Shown here piece after piece: positions 1-7,991 of a stretch of 64,000 bases of DNA; the first letter of the stretch is position 1; every line of letters starts with the position of its first letter. This DNA comes from JAGVSR01 sp963825555 (GTDB lineage: Bacteria; Pseudomonadota; Alphaproteobacteria; Rhizobiales; Hyphomicrobiaceae), in NCBI GenBank assembly GCA_963825555.1, contig CAWGTZ010000011.1:105953-169952 (forward strand), read 5' to 3'. The notes beneath the pieces are model-generated. The model made no database searches and was not told where the DNA came from. It saw nothing but the letters and a program-made list of their open reading frames with translations. Both the position numbers and the translations under genes were made by a program.

Positions 1-1626
1 CTCGAAACCGTGCGCAACGATCTTCTGGAGAACGTCGCGATCTTCGTGCAGAAGAGCGACGAAGGCGGTGAGATCCCTGCTCCGCCGCTCGCTCATACGC
101 CCTTCGAGCGCTACGAAGTCAATGTTCTCGTCACTCACGATCCTGCCAATCTCGCAGCACCACTGATCGAAGAATATCATCCGACGCTCGGCAACCTCAT
201 GGGGCGCATCGAGCATGTGGCACATCAGGGCACTCTGATCACGAACTTCCGCATGATACGCGCCGGTGCGCTGCACCGTGCGAACGGGGGGTTCCTGCTG
301 CTCGATATCCGACACCTGCTGACCGAACCATTCAGCTGGGCCGCTCTCAAGAGATCCCTGCAGCGCGGCATGATCGTTATCGAGGACATCGGACAACTTA
401 TCGGCTTTGCAACCACGTCGCCGCTCGAGCCCGATCCGATCCCGCTCGATACCAAAGTGATCCTGTTTGGCGATCGGATCGTGTACTTCCTTCTTTCGGA
501 ACTGGATCCGGAAGTCGCTCACCACTTCAAGGTGCTGGCCGATTTCGAGGATGACGTGGAGCGCACGCCGGAGAGCGAGGCGCTGCATGCCCGCATTATC
601 GCCAGTATTGTGCACCGCGAGAACCTGAAGCCTGCCTCGCGGGATGCGGTCGCGCTCGTCATCGGAAGATGCGCACGTATGGCTGGAAATGCCGAGCGCC
701 TGAGCCTGCTGACAGAACACGTACGCGATATTCTGATCGAGGCCGATCATTGGGCAACACGAGACGGGCGTCCGATCATTGAGGCTCAAGACGTGCAGCG
801 CGCCATTGACCAGAAGGATCGCCGCAGCGGCCGCGTGCGCGATCGGATGCAGGATAGCATCCTGAAGAAATTCGCCCTGATCAGCACGACGGGAGCCGCT
901 GTTGGACAGGTCAATGCATTGAGCGTTTTGGAGCTTGCCGGCTTTGTTTTCGGGCAGCCGTCGCGGATCACCTGCCGCGTCCGGCCCGGTTCCGGGGAGG
1001 TCATCGATATTGAGCGCGAGGTCGAACTCGGGGGGGCGACGCACTCGAAGGGCGTGCTGATCCTCTCCGGCTATTTGGCAGGCCGTTATGCGCTAGATAC
1101 ACCGATGTCCCTTCTCGCAAGCCTCGTCTTTGAGCAATCCTATGTCGGCATTGAAGGCGACAGCGCATCGACAGCCGAACTCCTGGCGCTTCTCTCTGCT
1201 CTCTCCGAGGCACCGTTGCGGCAGGATCTGGCCGTGACCGGCTCCGTCAATCAGAACGGCGAGATCCAAGCCATCGGCGGCGTGAACGAGAAAATCGAGG
1301 GCTTCTTCGATATCTGCAAGGCGCGCGGTCTTACCGGCAGCCAGGGCGTGGTTATCCCGAAATCGAATACGCGCAATCTGATGCTCCGCCAGGATGTGAT
1401 CGATGCATGCCGGAGCGGCCAATTCGCGATCTATGCCGTAGAGAATATCGACGAGGCCCTGCATCTGTTTACCGGCCTGCCCGCCGGCCAGCGCCAACTC
1501 GACGGCGAATTCCCGTTCGGCTCCGTCAATCATCTGGTCGAAGAGCGACTGCGCACATTCGCCGAGGTCCGGCGGATCTATGCGGGAACCGGGGAAAGCG
1601 CGCCGGGCGAGGAGAGTGGGGGATGA
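1..1626 (+). CDS. Lon-related ATP-dependent protease (LonB-like), 5' truncated by window edge
   Basis: The reading frame is open from the first base, so only the C-terminal 542 residues are visible. Family members run to about 800 residues with an N-terminal AAA part. The visible part keeps AAA-type sequence (the GGFLLLD stretch near residue 95) and a C-terminal S16 Lon protease domain. Its catalytic serine lies in EGDSAS, about residue 385, and the partner lysine in GGVNEKIEGFF about 45 residues later. It would degrade damaged cytosolic proteins in an ATP-dependent way. Its stop overlaps the next gene's start as ATGA, so the two are probably co-translated with the universal stress protein downstream. 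The family assignment is firm; substrates are unknown. Confidence 0.93.
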   Translation, partial: LETVRNDLLENVAIFVQKSDEGGEIPAPPLAHTPFERYEVNVLVTHDPANLAAPLIEEYHPTLGNLMGRIEHVAHQGTLITNFRMIRAGALHRANGGFLLLDIRHLLTEPFSWAALKRSLQRGMIVIEDIGQLIGFATTSPLEPDPIPLDTKVILFGDRIVYFLLSELDPEVAHHFKVLADFEDDVERTPESEALHARIIASIVHRENLKPASRDAVALVIGRCARMAGNAERLSLLTEHVRDILIEADHWATRDGRPIIEAQDVQRAIDQKDRRSGRVRDRMQDSILKKFALISTTGAAVGQVNALSVLELAGFVFGQPSRITCRVRPGSGEVIDIEREVELGGATHSKGVLILSGYLAGRYALDTPMSLLASLVFEQSYVGIEGDSASTAELLALLSALSEAPLRQDLAVTGSVNQNGEIQAIGGVNEKIEGFFDICKARGLTGSQGVVIPKSNTRNLMLRQDVIDACRSGQFAIYAVENIDEALHLFTGLPAGQRQLDGEFPFGSVNHLVEERLRTFAEVRRIYAGTGESAPGEESGG

Positions 1627-2450
1627 CCACAGGCGGCCAGATGATATTCCGCCGCGCAGTGCTTGGATTTGACTGCGAGACATACAATGTAGCGGCCCTT
1701 GACGTTGCCGCGCACCTCGCCCGAGCACTGCGGCTCGATCTCTTCGGAATCTTCGTGTTGGACCAGATGCTCGATCTCATCGCCGAATATCCCGGCGCGC
1801 GCGAATTCGTTACCTCCGGCCGACACTGGCGCGCAGTGGATCGCGCGCAACTGCGAGAGCAAGAGCTTGAATTGGCGCTTGGACTCCGGCGCATATTCGA
1901 TGCAAAAGCCGCAGCAGAGAAGCTTGCCGGCACCTTCGAGGTAGCCAGTGGGCGGGTCTCGGACATCCTGGCCGGCACGACCATGCGGACTGACATCCTT
2001 GTCATCGCCGAACCGCGAAATACGATCGGGCTCGTTACCAAAACATTCCCGGTCATCCTTGAGATGGCAATACGGTCGCATGCCTCGGTGCTGCTCGTAC
2101 CGCGACGGGCCATGCAACGCCGCGGACCAATCTTGGCGATTGCCGGGTCGCCCAACGACCCCGCGATCGCGACGGCGCGAGCGATCGCGGCTGCCTCCAG
2201 CGAAAACTTTGCTATCGTCACCCCCTATGCCGCGGCGATCCCTTCGGAGGCGGCGCCCCTCGATCAACGCCGTCCGAAGGACATCTTCGATCAAATCCCA
2301 CCCGCAAGCCTGATCGTAGGCTCGCGAACGGGCCTCTTCGCCAGCCGTGAAGAGATCTTGACGGCACTCGGCCGTTCACGCGGCACGCCGCTGCTCTTAC
2401 TGGAGCCAGAGGAACCTCTTCCGTCAGGCCAGAGCAAAGTCCAAGCCTAG
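1623..2450 (+). CDS. Universal stress protein family, tandem-domain, degenerate nucleotide site
   Basis: This 275-residue protein starts at the ATG that overlaps the Lon-like stop. It has two tandem UspA-like halves: an N-terminal half with the VLGFDCETYN...AAHLARAL pattern, and a shorter C-terminal half beginning near ILAIAGSPND. The ATP-binding signature GxxGx9G(S/T) is not evident in either half; the first ends RTDILVIAEPRN and the second IVGSRTGLF. It is therefore probably a non-nucleotide-binding or strongly diverged Usp. Its 3' end overlaps the convergent YkgJ-like gene by 27 bases. Coupling with a protease fits a stress or dormancy role, which is inferred from context. Confidence 0.8.
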   Translation: MTTGGQMIFRRAVLGFDCETYNVAALDVAAHLARALRLDLFGIFVLDQMLDLIAEYPGAREFVTSGRHWRAVDRAQLREQELELALGLRRIFDAKAAAEKLAGTFEVASGRVSDILAGTTMRTDILVIAEPRNTIGLVTKTFPVILEMAIRSHASVLLVPRRAMQRRGPILAIAGSPNDPAIATARAIAAASSENFAIVTPYAAAIPSEAAPLDQRRPKDIFDQIPPASLIVGSRTGLFASREEILTALGRSRGTPLLLLEPEEPLPSGQSKVQA

Positions 2451-3164
2451 CGGCCCATGCCGCGCTTCGAGGCCTTCCGCGAGACTCGTCAGCCGTACGG
2501 CGAGTGCCGCATGGTCAACGAGGCGTTGGCGGAAGAGAGCCATTTCGAAAATGGACAGATAATCCGCCTCGCGGTTGCCACGCAGTTCGATGAGACGGGA
2601 TCGCACGTGATGCTGCGCGATCTGATAGGCGCCGACGTAGAACAGAGCCCTGGGGTCCGACGCTATGACCCTTGTAATCGTCATGAACTTCTCAGCCTCT
2701 CCGTCAGGCATGCTCTCGACCTGACAGATGCGTTCCTGCCCTTCGAGGGCCTCGATAACCTCAAATAGGCCAAGGCGTTCAATGCCTTTCAAGCCACCGT
2801 CCAAATCCAGCACCGGAAGGAACGGATAAAGCCTGCAGACTGTAGTGCGCGTGGCGTGATCACACGCGCAGCCGGGCCGGCGGCTGACGATCGTTTCGAT
2901 CCGCATGGTACGGGGACCAAACGCGTAGTTCACGACGCGATGGTGGTGGTCGCCAAATTGTTTCAGAAGATCGCGCCGCTGCAGGTACTCGTATTCACCA
3001 GGCAAGAGCGGCAGTTCTTGTGCCGGTTGGCCCCCTAGAAGCCGGAACCGGGCCTTCTGCCGGCTGAAGCTGCAGCAATTCCCATTACCGCACAGTTGCC
3101 AGCAGCCCGGAATGTAAACGAGATCCGTCGCGTAAATCTTAGCGAAATCGACGCCGCGCCGCAT
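2424..3164 (-). CDS. YkgJ-family-like cysteine cluster protein
   Basis: This roughly 246-residue protein has an N-terminal cysteine cluster (GCWQLCGNGNCC) followed by GCACD and CRLYPFLP. That spacing resembles the YkgJ/UPF0153 family of putative Zn or Fe-S proteins (CxxCxxCC ... C ... CRxYP). The ATG at 3164 follows a GGGA-like ribosome site; a GTG 12 bases upstream is also possible. No signal peptide or membrane segment is seen. It is convergent with the first universal stress gene and overlaps its end. Biochemical function is unknown. A CTGAT-T-ATCAG inverted repeat at 3197-3207, upstream of the gene, may be part of its promoter. Confidence 0.7.
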   Translation of the reverse strand: MRRGVDFAKIYATDLVYIPGCWQLCGNGNCCSFSRQKARFRLLGGQPAQELPLLPGEYEYLQRRDLLKQFGDHHHRVVNYAFGPRTMRIETIVSRRPGCACDHATRTTVCRLYPFLPVLDLDGGLKGIERLGLFEVIEALEGQERICQVESMPDGEAEKFMTITRVIASDPRALFYVGAYQIAQHHVRSRLIELRGNREADYLSIFEMALFRQRLVDHAALAVRLTSLAEGLEARHGPLGLDFALA

Positions 3165-3575
3165 AGTATCCCACACTCTGATATTAGATCCGTTTTCTGA
3201 TTATCAGAGTAGGTTTCTTCTTCCAATTGATCTCTTCTGAGTTGCTAAATTTCCCCTGGGCACCGGGCTGCCATTTCCAAAGGTTGTTTGAGAACAGCCG
3301 AGAAAACTCGGGAATATTGACCGAGAGCAACGCTGCCTTTGAACTGACAGGCCTACTGTTCTCACTTGCTGCGTTGACTTCCCGGGTCTCCGGGTTGTGC
3401 GAGCGCCTCGTTAAGAAAGGCATTCGCGATGGGCTTTGAAAGCTTGCCGTTCTAAGTTTTTTATCAAGGTCTGCACAGCTTGGCTTCCGGAAGGGGAAAC
3501 AACCAGCCGGATCTTCATATCGGTCCGAAATGAGACCACAGCGATTTGCACGAGCGGGCAGAAGGAAGCGGAACT
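3165..3575. other. Divergent intergenic region with possible regulatory sites
   Basis: About 410 bases lie between two divergent genes and no convincing coding sequence was seen. It contains the short inverted repeat CTGAT-T-ATCAG at 3197-3207 and a FixK-like TTGACCGAGAGCAA at 3317-3330. The latter matches TTGA-N6-GCAA but lies far from either start codon. Promoter functions for the flanking genes are likely to be here. Confidence 0.45.
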
Positions 3576-4421
3576 ATGGGCTACAGGACGATCCTTCTCC
3601 ACCTCAACAGCGAGCACCGCGTCGAACCTCTGACGATGGCCGCAATCCAGATTGCAAAGTCCACCGACGCCCATGTCACGGGATTGTTCGTGGCGCCACA
3701 GGCCCCCTTTACCTCGCCACTTTTCCCGAAGATGTCGGATGTCGCCTTTCGCGAGGAACTCGAGGCCTATTGCAAGACCAGCGTTGCCGTCCAGCAGGCC
3801 TTCGAGAGCGCGACGGCCGGACAGGCAATCGCGCCTGAGTGGCGGCAGCCTGCGTCCCGATGGCCTCTCTATGCTGATACGGTGATTGCACACGCGCGAA
3901 CGGCCGATCTCGTTATTGCCGGCCAGAAGGATGGCGACTGGCCCTATTCCGAGCTGTTCGACATTCCCGAATGGCTGGCCATGGAAAGCGGCCGGCCGGT
4001 TCTAATCATCCCGAAGATTGGCGTCGCGCGCCCCCTTGCGAGCCGGATCTTGATTGGATGGAATAATAGCCGCGAGGCGGCAAAGGCAGTCTTCGATGCC
4101 TTGCCACTTCTCGTGCGCGCCGAAGCCGTACACATCGTCAGCATCCGGGAGGCGGACACCCCTGCCACCTCGCGCGATATTCCTGCAGCCGAGATCGCCG
4201 CGACACTGGCACGTCACGACGTAAACGTTATCGCCGAAAATTTGGTCCGCGAAAGCGCGCTCGATCCAGCGCAACAACTGATGGCCGAAGCAGATCGGCT
4301 TAAAGCGGATCTGATCGTCATGGGATGCTACGGAAAATCCCGCATCCGCGAGTTCATTCTAGGAGGTGCAACACAACACGCTCTCCAGCATGCCACCATC
4401 CCGGTCCTGATGGCACACTGA
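3576..4421 (+). CDS. Universal stress protein, two UspA domains
   Basis: This 281-residue tandem universal stress protein is started at MGYRTILLHL, because a GAAGGAAG ribosome site precedes that ATG; a longer upstream reading exists but has no such site. The N-terminal half has the classic TILLHLNSE start. The C-terminal half ends with MGCYGKSRIREFILGGATQ, which fits the GxxGx9G(S/T) ATP-binding signature. It would be a cytosolic ATP-binding stress protein, of the kind often induced at low oxygen or in stationary phase. It is convergent with the CPBP protease gene. Confidence 0.9.
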   Translation: MGYRTILLHLNSEHRVEPLTMAAIQIAKSTDAHVTGLFVAPQAPFTSPLFPKMSDVAFREELEAYCKTSVAVQQAFESATAGQAIAPEWRQPASRWPLYADTVIAHARTADLVIAGQKDGDWPYSELFDIPEWLAMESGRPVLIIPKIGVARPLASRILIGWNNSREAAKAVFDALPLLVRAEAVHIVSIREADTPATSRDIPAAEIAATLARHDVNVIAENLVRESALDPAQQLMAEADRLKADLIVMGCYGKSRIREFILGGATQHALQHATIPVLMAH

Positions 4422-4461
4422 GCTGACGGGTACAGGCTAGGGCTAAAGCCTTGCAAGGGGC

Positions 4462-5217
4462 TCAGGCCGGAATTTTCAAGACACCGACCATAACGCTCAC
4501 ACCTGTGTTGAACAGGATATGACATAGAATAGGGATTCTCAGGCTTCCCGTCCGTACAAGCAGCCCGCTAAGCAGAAGCCCAGCCGAAAAGAGCTGGAGC
4601 TGGGCAAGGAGCGTGCGATCCACATGCAAAAATGTCCACGCCGCTGAGGTGATGAGAGCTGCGCCAGCGAACCCAATGCGCGATTTAGAAAGAGCGCCAA
4701 ACAGAAACCCACGGAAAAGAAATTCCTCCGCGACCGGTGCCAGGATGCAAAAGATGGGTGGCATCAACCAGCTGCGCTCGCGCTCCATCAGGTCCCGGTA
4801 GGGCAGAAAGTCTTCCACCACTCCCTCGGGAATGAAGAGAAGCAGGATGCCAAACCAAAAGGCCGTCGCCGTGATCGCGATCAGCACGGAGCGGACATAC
4901 GACCGGCCCCCCTCTATCGGCGCCGTGAGGGCCAACACTTCCCAGGCGCGCGCTTTGAAGCGTCGGGCGGCAAGAATGGTGAACGCGGCCATCGCGACAT
5001 TGAAAACCGCCACGTAGATGGCTTCATACGTCATCAGCTGGCGCTCGATCAGGCCGGGAGAGAACGCACCAGGCGCACCCAACCCCACAAACCAAGCGTA
5101 AATGCGTGCAGCGGCATGGCCGACCAGCGGAGACAGGACCACTATAGCAAGCGTGACGCCAGCCGCAGGCAGCACTTTCCATTGCGTTTTCGGTTGATAG
5201 ACTGCGTTTACAAACAT
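4462..5217 (-). CDS. CPBP family intramembrane metalloprotease (CAAX protease-like)
   Basis: This polytopic membrane protein of 251 residues has the CPBP/ABI motif EEFLFRGFLFG and a later HILFNTG histidine motif, which supply the presumed metal ligands. Hydrophobic segments occur at about residues 15-35, 60-80, 108-130 and through the C-terminal half. ATG at 5217 is preferred over the TTG directly before it. The region just upstream forms a perfect palindrome, AAGGTG-CGA-CACCTT at 5219-5233, touching the start codon. That could influence translation initiation. The substrate is unknown. Confidence 0.85.
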   Translation of the reverse strand: MFVNAVYQPKTQWKVLPAAGVTLAIVVLSPLVGHAAARIYAWFVGLGAPGAFSPGLIERQLMTYEAIYVAVFNVAMAAFTILAARRFKARAWEVLALTAPIEGGRSYVRSVLIAITATAFWFGILLLFIPEGVVEDFLPYRDLMERERSWLMPPIFCILAPVAEEFLFRGFLFGALSKSRIGFAGAALITSAAWTFLHVDRTLLAQLQLFSAGLLLSGLLVRTGSLRIPILCHILFNTGVSVMVGVLKIPA

Positions 5218-5406
5218 CAAGGTGCGACACCTTCATGCCACCGAAGACGGCTGTAGGGTCCACGCGCGGCGTATCGGATACAATCCGTTCCGGCGTCCTG
5301 CCGCTCAACCAAACCGTATGTCTCCATCGGCCAGACAACGCCGGCACGGAAACACGGCCCAACTCCAAAAGCTACTGATGGCGGCTTTTCCGTTTTCCAG
5401 CTGCTT

Positions 5407-5420
5407 TTGATACCTCGCAA
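5407..5420. promoter_or_regulatory. FixK/FNR-like box upstream of DUF2267 gene
   Basis: TTGATACCTCGCAA fits TTGA-N6-GCAA, a variant accepted by FixK-type regulators. Its centre is about 73 bases before the ATG at 5487, so a class II promoter would leave a leader of about 32 bases. One base departs from the symmetric TTGA-N6-TCAA form. Confidence 0.4.
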
Positions 5421-5486
5421 GGCGCCTCCCGCCAGACTGTGCCATGGGAAACCCAAGCAAGAACAGCCGTAGAGGAGACAACGCCG

Positions 5487-5945
5487 ATGACACTTCCCGC
5501 GACCCTCTCCCACACCGTTCAGCAGTGCCAGGAATGGCTGAAGGAACTGCGCGATAACGGTGATCTGGCGAACACGACTGAAGCCCTGGCGGTACTGCGT
5601 ATCGTCCTGCATCACTTGCGTGATCGGCTTACGCTGCAGGAGGGCGTCGACTTGGGTGCGCAATTGCCCATCATCGTGCGGGGGATCTACTACGAGGGCT
5701 GGCAACCGCAAAAAGTACCGCACAAGGTACATACTCTTCAGAAGTTTATCGACGAGGTGACTATCGCGCTACTGCCACGCACCGTACCAGCCGAGCGCGC
5801 GATCAGGGACGTGTTTGCCATTCTGGCCCATCACTGCGATCCGGGCGAGATCTCCGACGTCATCGCACAGATGCCCGTCGAACTGAAGGACCTCTGGCCG
5901 AAAACGGCGCAAAGCTTCCGCGAACGGACGCGACCATCAAGTTAA
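5487..5945 (+). CDS. DUF2267 domain protein
   Basis: This 152-residue soluble protein matches the DUF2267 family across its length: a helical N-terminus with ALAVLRIVLHHLRDRLTLQEGVDLGAQLP, then RGIYYEGW, and the terminal pattern ISDVIAQMPVELKDLWP. The start at MTLPATLSH is chosen because GAGGAG sits about 10 bases upstream. The biochemical role of DUF2267 proteins is not established; they often occur beside stress and low-oxygen genes, as here. A FixK-like box lies upstream. Confidence 0.85.
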   Translation: MTLPATLSHTVQQCQEWLKELRDNGDLANTTEALAVLRIVLHHLRDRLTLQEGVDLGAQLPIIVRGIYYEGWQPQKVPHKVHTLQKFIDEVTIALLPRTVPAERAIRDVFAILAHHCDPGEISDVIAQMPVELKDLWPKTAQSFRERTRPSS

Positions 5946-5977
5946 GGCAGCTGTCCACCTCCGTACTGACCAGCGCA

Positions 5978-7033
5978 CTACACTTGGATCTTACCGTCCT
6001 TCGAGAGAAGGACGGCGATCCACCGCCAGCTGGGAATGTGTGCGCAGACAATCATAACGAGAACCAGGATCGGAACGCTGAGAAACATGCCGACAATGCC
6101 CCAGATCGTTCCCCAGAAGGCGAGACCGAGAATGATCGCGAATGGGCTCATGTTGAGCGTGTTGCCCATCAGGATAGGCTCCAGAATGCTTCCCATCGCG
6201 ACCTGCATGGCGGTAAGCCCCAGGATCAGAGTGAAAAACGGTGTCAACGTATCGAATTGCACGAGCGCGATAAGCGCCGGAAATGTAACCGCCAAGATCG
6301 CCCCGATGTTCGGAATGAAGTTCAATACGAACACCAGGATCGCCCAGGTCTCGGCGAAGTCTACCCCGATCCAGCGCAATACCCCGTACGACAAAACGGC
6401 CGTAACGAGGCTGACGAGCGTTTTGATCCAAATGTATCGGCGGATGCTATCCGAGATATTGGCCAACAGTGCTGACGTCCTTCTCGCTTCCTCTTCGTTG
6501 GGCGACATGGCTGCCACCTTCGCACCAAGGTACTCCCCCTCCGCCAGGAGAAAGCCGACATAAGCCACAACCAGAAGCAGGCTCACCATGAATGACTGAG
6601 CGGAGAACAAAAGCGAGGGAATCCGACGGGTGAGGTCGATCTCGGTCAGGATCGTGCGAACCTTCTCCGAGCCTGCCGGTCCGATCCACTGCGTGAGCTG
6701 GCCGATTATCGCTTCTAGCCGGCTGACATAGCGCGGCCATGCTGCCTGGATGGCATCCGCCTGTCCCAGAAGAACAGAGACGACCAAATAAAGGCTCAGC
6801 GCCACAACTGCGATCCCGAACAGAGTTGCAATAGAGCGCGGCAGGCGAAGTCTTCCGATTCCGATCCGCTGGAACGATGTGATCAGGGCTTCCAGCAAAT
6901 TCCAGAGCAGAATGGCTATCGCTAACGGTATGAGGAACGAGCTTCCGAAGACAAGCCCGGTCACGATCACGCCAATGGCGATAATCGCAAGCCCCAGGCT
7001 ACGGAGTCCTTCAGATCCGCCAGCTTTGATCAT
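5978..7033 (-). CDS. AI-2E family membrane transporter
   Basis: This 351-residue integral membrane protein of the AI-2E/PerM/TqsA superfamily has an N-terminal hydrophobic pair (about residues 12-45), a long amphipathic middle, and a C-terminal cluster of membrane helices containing FVLNFIPNIGAILAV and LMGNTLNMSPFAIILGLAFWG, both family signatures. It may export small solutes; a role in AI-2 transport should not be assumed. A G-rich ribosome site (GGGGGG) precedes the ATG. It is read away from DUF2267 and lies downstream of the HPF gene on the same strand. Confidence 0.9.
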   Translation of the reverse strand: MIKAGGSEGLRSLGLAIIAIGVIVTGLVFGSSFLIPLAIAILLWNLLEALITSFQRIGIGRLRLPRSIATLFGIAVVALSLYLVVSVLLGQADAIQAAWPRYVSRLEAIIGQLTQWIGPAGSEKVRTILTEIDLTRRIPSLLFSAQSFMVSLLLVVAYVGFLLAEGEYLGAKVAAMSPNEEEARRTSALLANISDSIRRYIWIKTLVSLVTAVLSYGVLRWIGVDFAETWAILVFVLNFIPNIGAILAVTFPALIALVQFDTLTPFFTLILGLTAMQVAMGSILEPILMGNTLNMSPFAIILGLAFWGTIWGIVGMFLSVPILVLVMIVCAHIPSWRWIAVLLSKDGKIQV

Positions 7034-7164
7034 CTGATCCCCCCGGAGTCCTCAATGCTAATGCTTTCACATTGGCGTGACGGTCACCTTCCATGCTCTA
7101 GTTCAAACTATAGCCCGTCTCAGTCTTGGCGCGCAGTACCCAACCCTGAACCTTTTGCGCAGAT

Positions 7165-7746
7165 TCAAGCTGGCTTGTCTAAATACTGCAGGGCGCTGAT
7201 GGGACGCACCGTACTTGCGCTTGGGCCTTTTTCGCTTTCGCCATACTGAACGACCAATTCAACGGGGTCGCCCGCCTTCAGATCCCCGAACTTGCCGTCA
7301 ACGACGCTGTTCTGATGGAAGTATATGAGGCGGTGGTCGTTCGTTGCTATCTGCCCATACCCCTCACCGGGGTAAATTTCCGCGACGCGGCCCTGGAGCG
7401 GTGCCTCTCGCCCGCGCATCTCGCTGCGATCCTGTGTCTTCGATTTCTTGAGTTGCTGCTCCATGGCGTTGAACGCATCGCGAATGGCAACGTAAATGTC
7501 TTCGTGCGCGTTCACGTCACCCGGTCGCTTGTTGACGATGAGTTCGGTTCCCGGAATGCGGACCTCGATGCGCACCTCATAATGGTGGCCCTTGCGGCTA
7601 TGCCGGTGAGGTGCATCGATGAAGACGTGGCAGCTGGTAATTCTTCCAAAGAATTTTTCCAGCTTGTGCACCCGCTCGCGCACGTGCGACTCCACCGCAT
7701 CGGAGCGCTCCATGCCTGTGAAATTGATTTCAAGTGGGGTCTGCAT
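7165..7746 (-). CDS. Ribosome hibernation factor (HPF/RaiA) fused to a cold-shock domain
   Basis: Residues 1-105 match the HPF/RaiA fold (PLEINFTGMERSDAVESHVRERV ... DIYVAIRDAFNAMEQQLKK). From about residue 118 a cold-shock-like domain follows, with GEGYGQIAT in the RNP1 position and IYFHQNSV in the RNP2 position. RNP1 is diverged, with Gln where the aromatic is usual. Such proteins bind the 30S A/P region and silence translation in starved or hypoxic cells. A GAGG ribosome site precedes the ATG. A TTGATCCGGGTCAA box lies about 215 bases upstream, in the divergent region shared with the SLC13 permease. Confidence 0.9.
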   Translation of the reverse strand: MQTPLEINFTGMERSDAVESHVRERVHKLEKFFGRITSCHVFIDAPHRHSRKGHHYEVRIEVRIPGTELIVNKRPGDVNAHEDIYVAIRDAFNAMEQQLKKSKTQDRSEMRGREAPLQGRVAEIYPGEGYGQIATNDHRLIYFHQNSVVDGKFGDLKAGDPVELVVQYGESEKGPSASTVRPISALQYLDKPA

Positions 7747-7954
7747 GGCTTTTACCTCGCACTAATGTTCGTCGCCGGCGGCCCTCGTCTTCGGCATCTT
7801 CCGACAGCAGGAAATTCTTGTGTTCATTCGGCCGTCTGAATACCGTCGCACGTTGCCTGAGCAGCGGAAGGATCAGAAGCCGTGGCGAAAGAAAGATCGG
7901 GATCAACTGCTGCAAATGGTATGCGCACATTGGGCGCCGCGCGCGGGATCGGTG

Positions 7955-7968
7955 TTGATCCGGGTCAA
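7955..7968. promoter_or_regulatory. FixK/FNR-like box between HPF-CSD gene and SLC13 permease
   Basis: TTGATCCGGGTCAA is an exact TTGA-N6-TCAA palindrome. It could serve the leftward HPF-cold shock gene (leader about 170 bases) or the rightward SLC13 gene. In the latter case a class II start near 8003 would favour initiation at the internal ATG at 8025. A weaker partner, AAGATCGGGATCAA, is at 7893-7906. Confidence 0.55.
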
Positions 7969-7991
7969 ACGAGGGGCTTGCCTCCCATTAA

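Noticed and set aside
1093..1728. Long minus-strand frame opposite the Lon-like gene
   Set aside because: It mirrors codon structure of the protease gene and has no ribosome site or family match.
5217..5732. 171-codon minus-strand frame across the DUF2267 start
   Set aside because: It overlaps the well-supported DUF2267 gene in antisense and has no recognisable protein features.
7893..7906. AAGATCGGGATCAA as another FixK-like box
   Set aside because: Only one half-site matches; kept only as a note beside the exact site at 7955.
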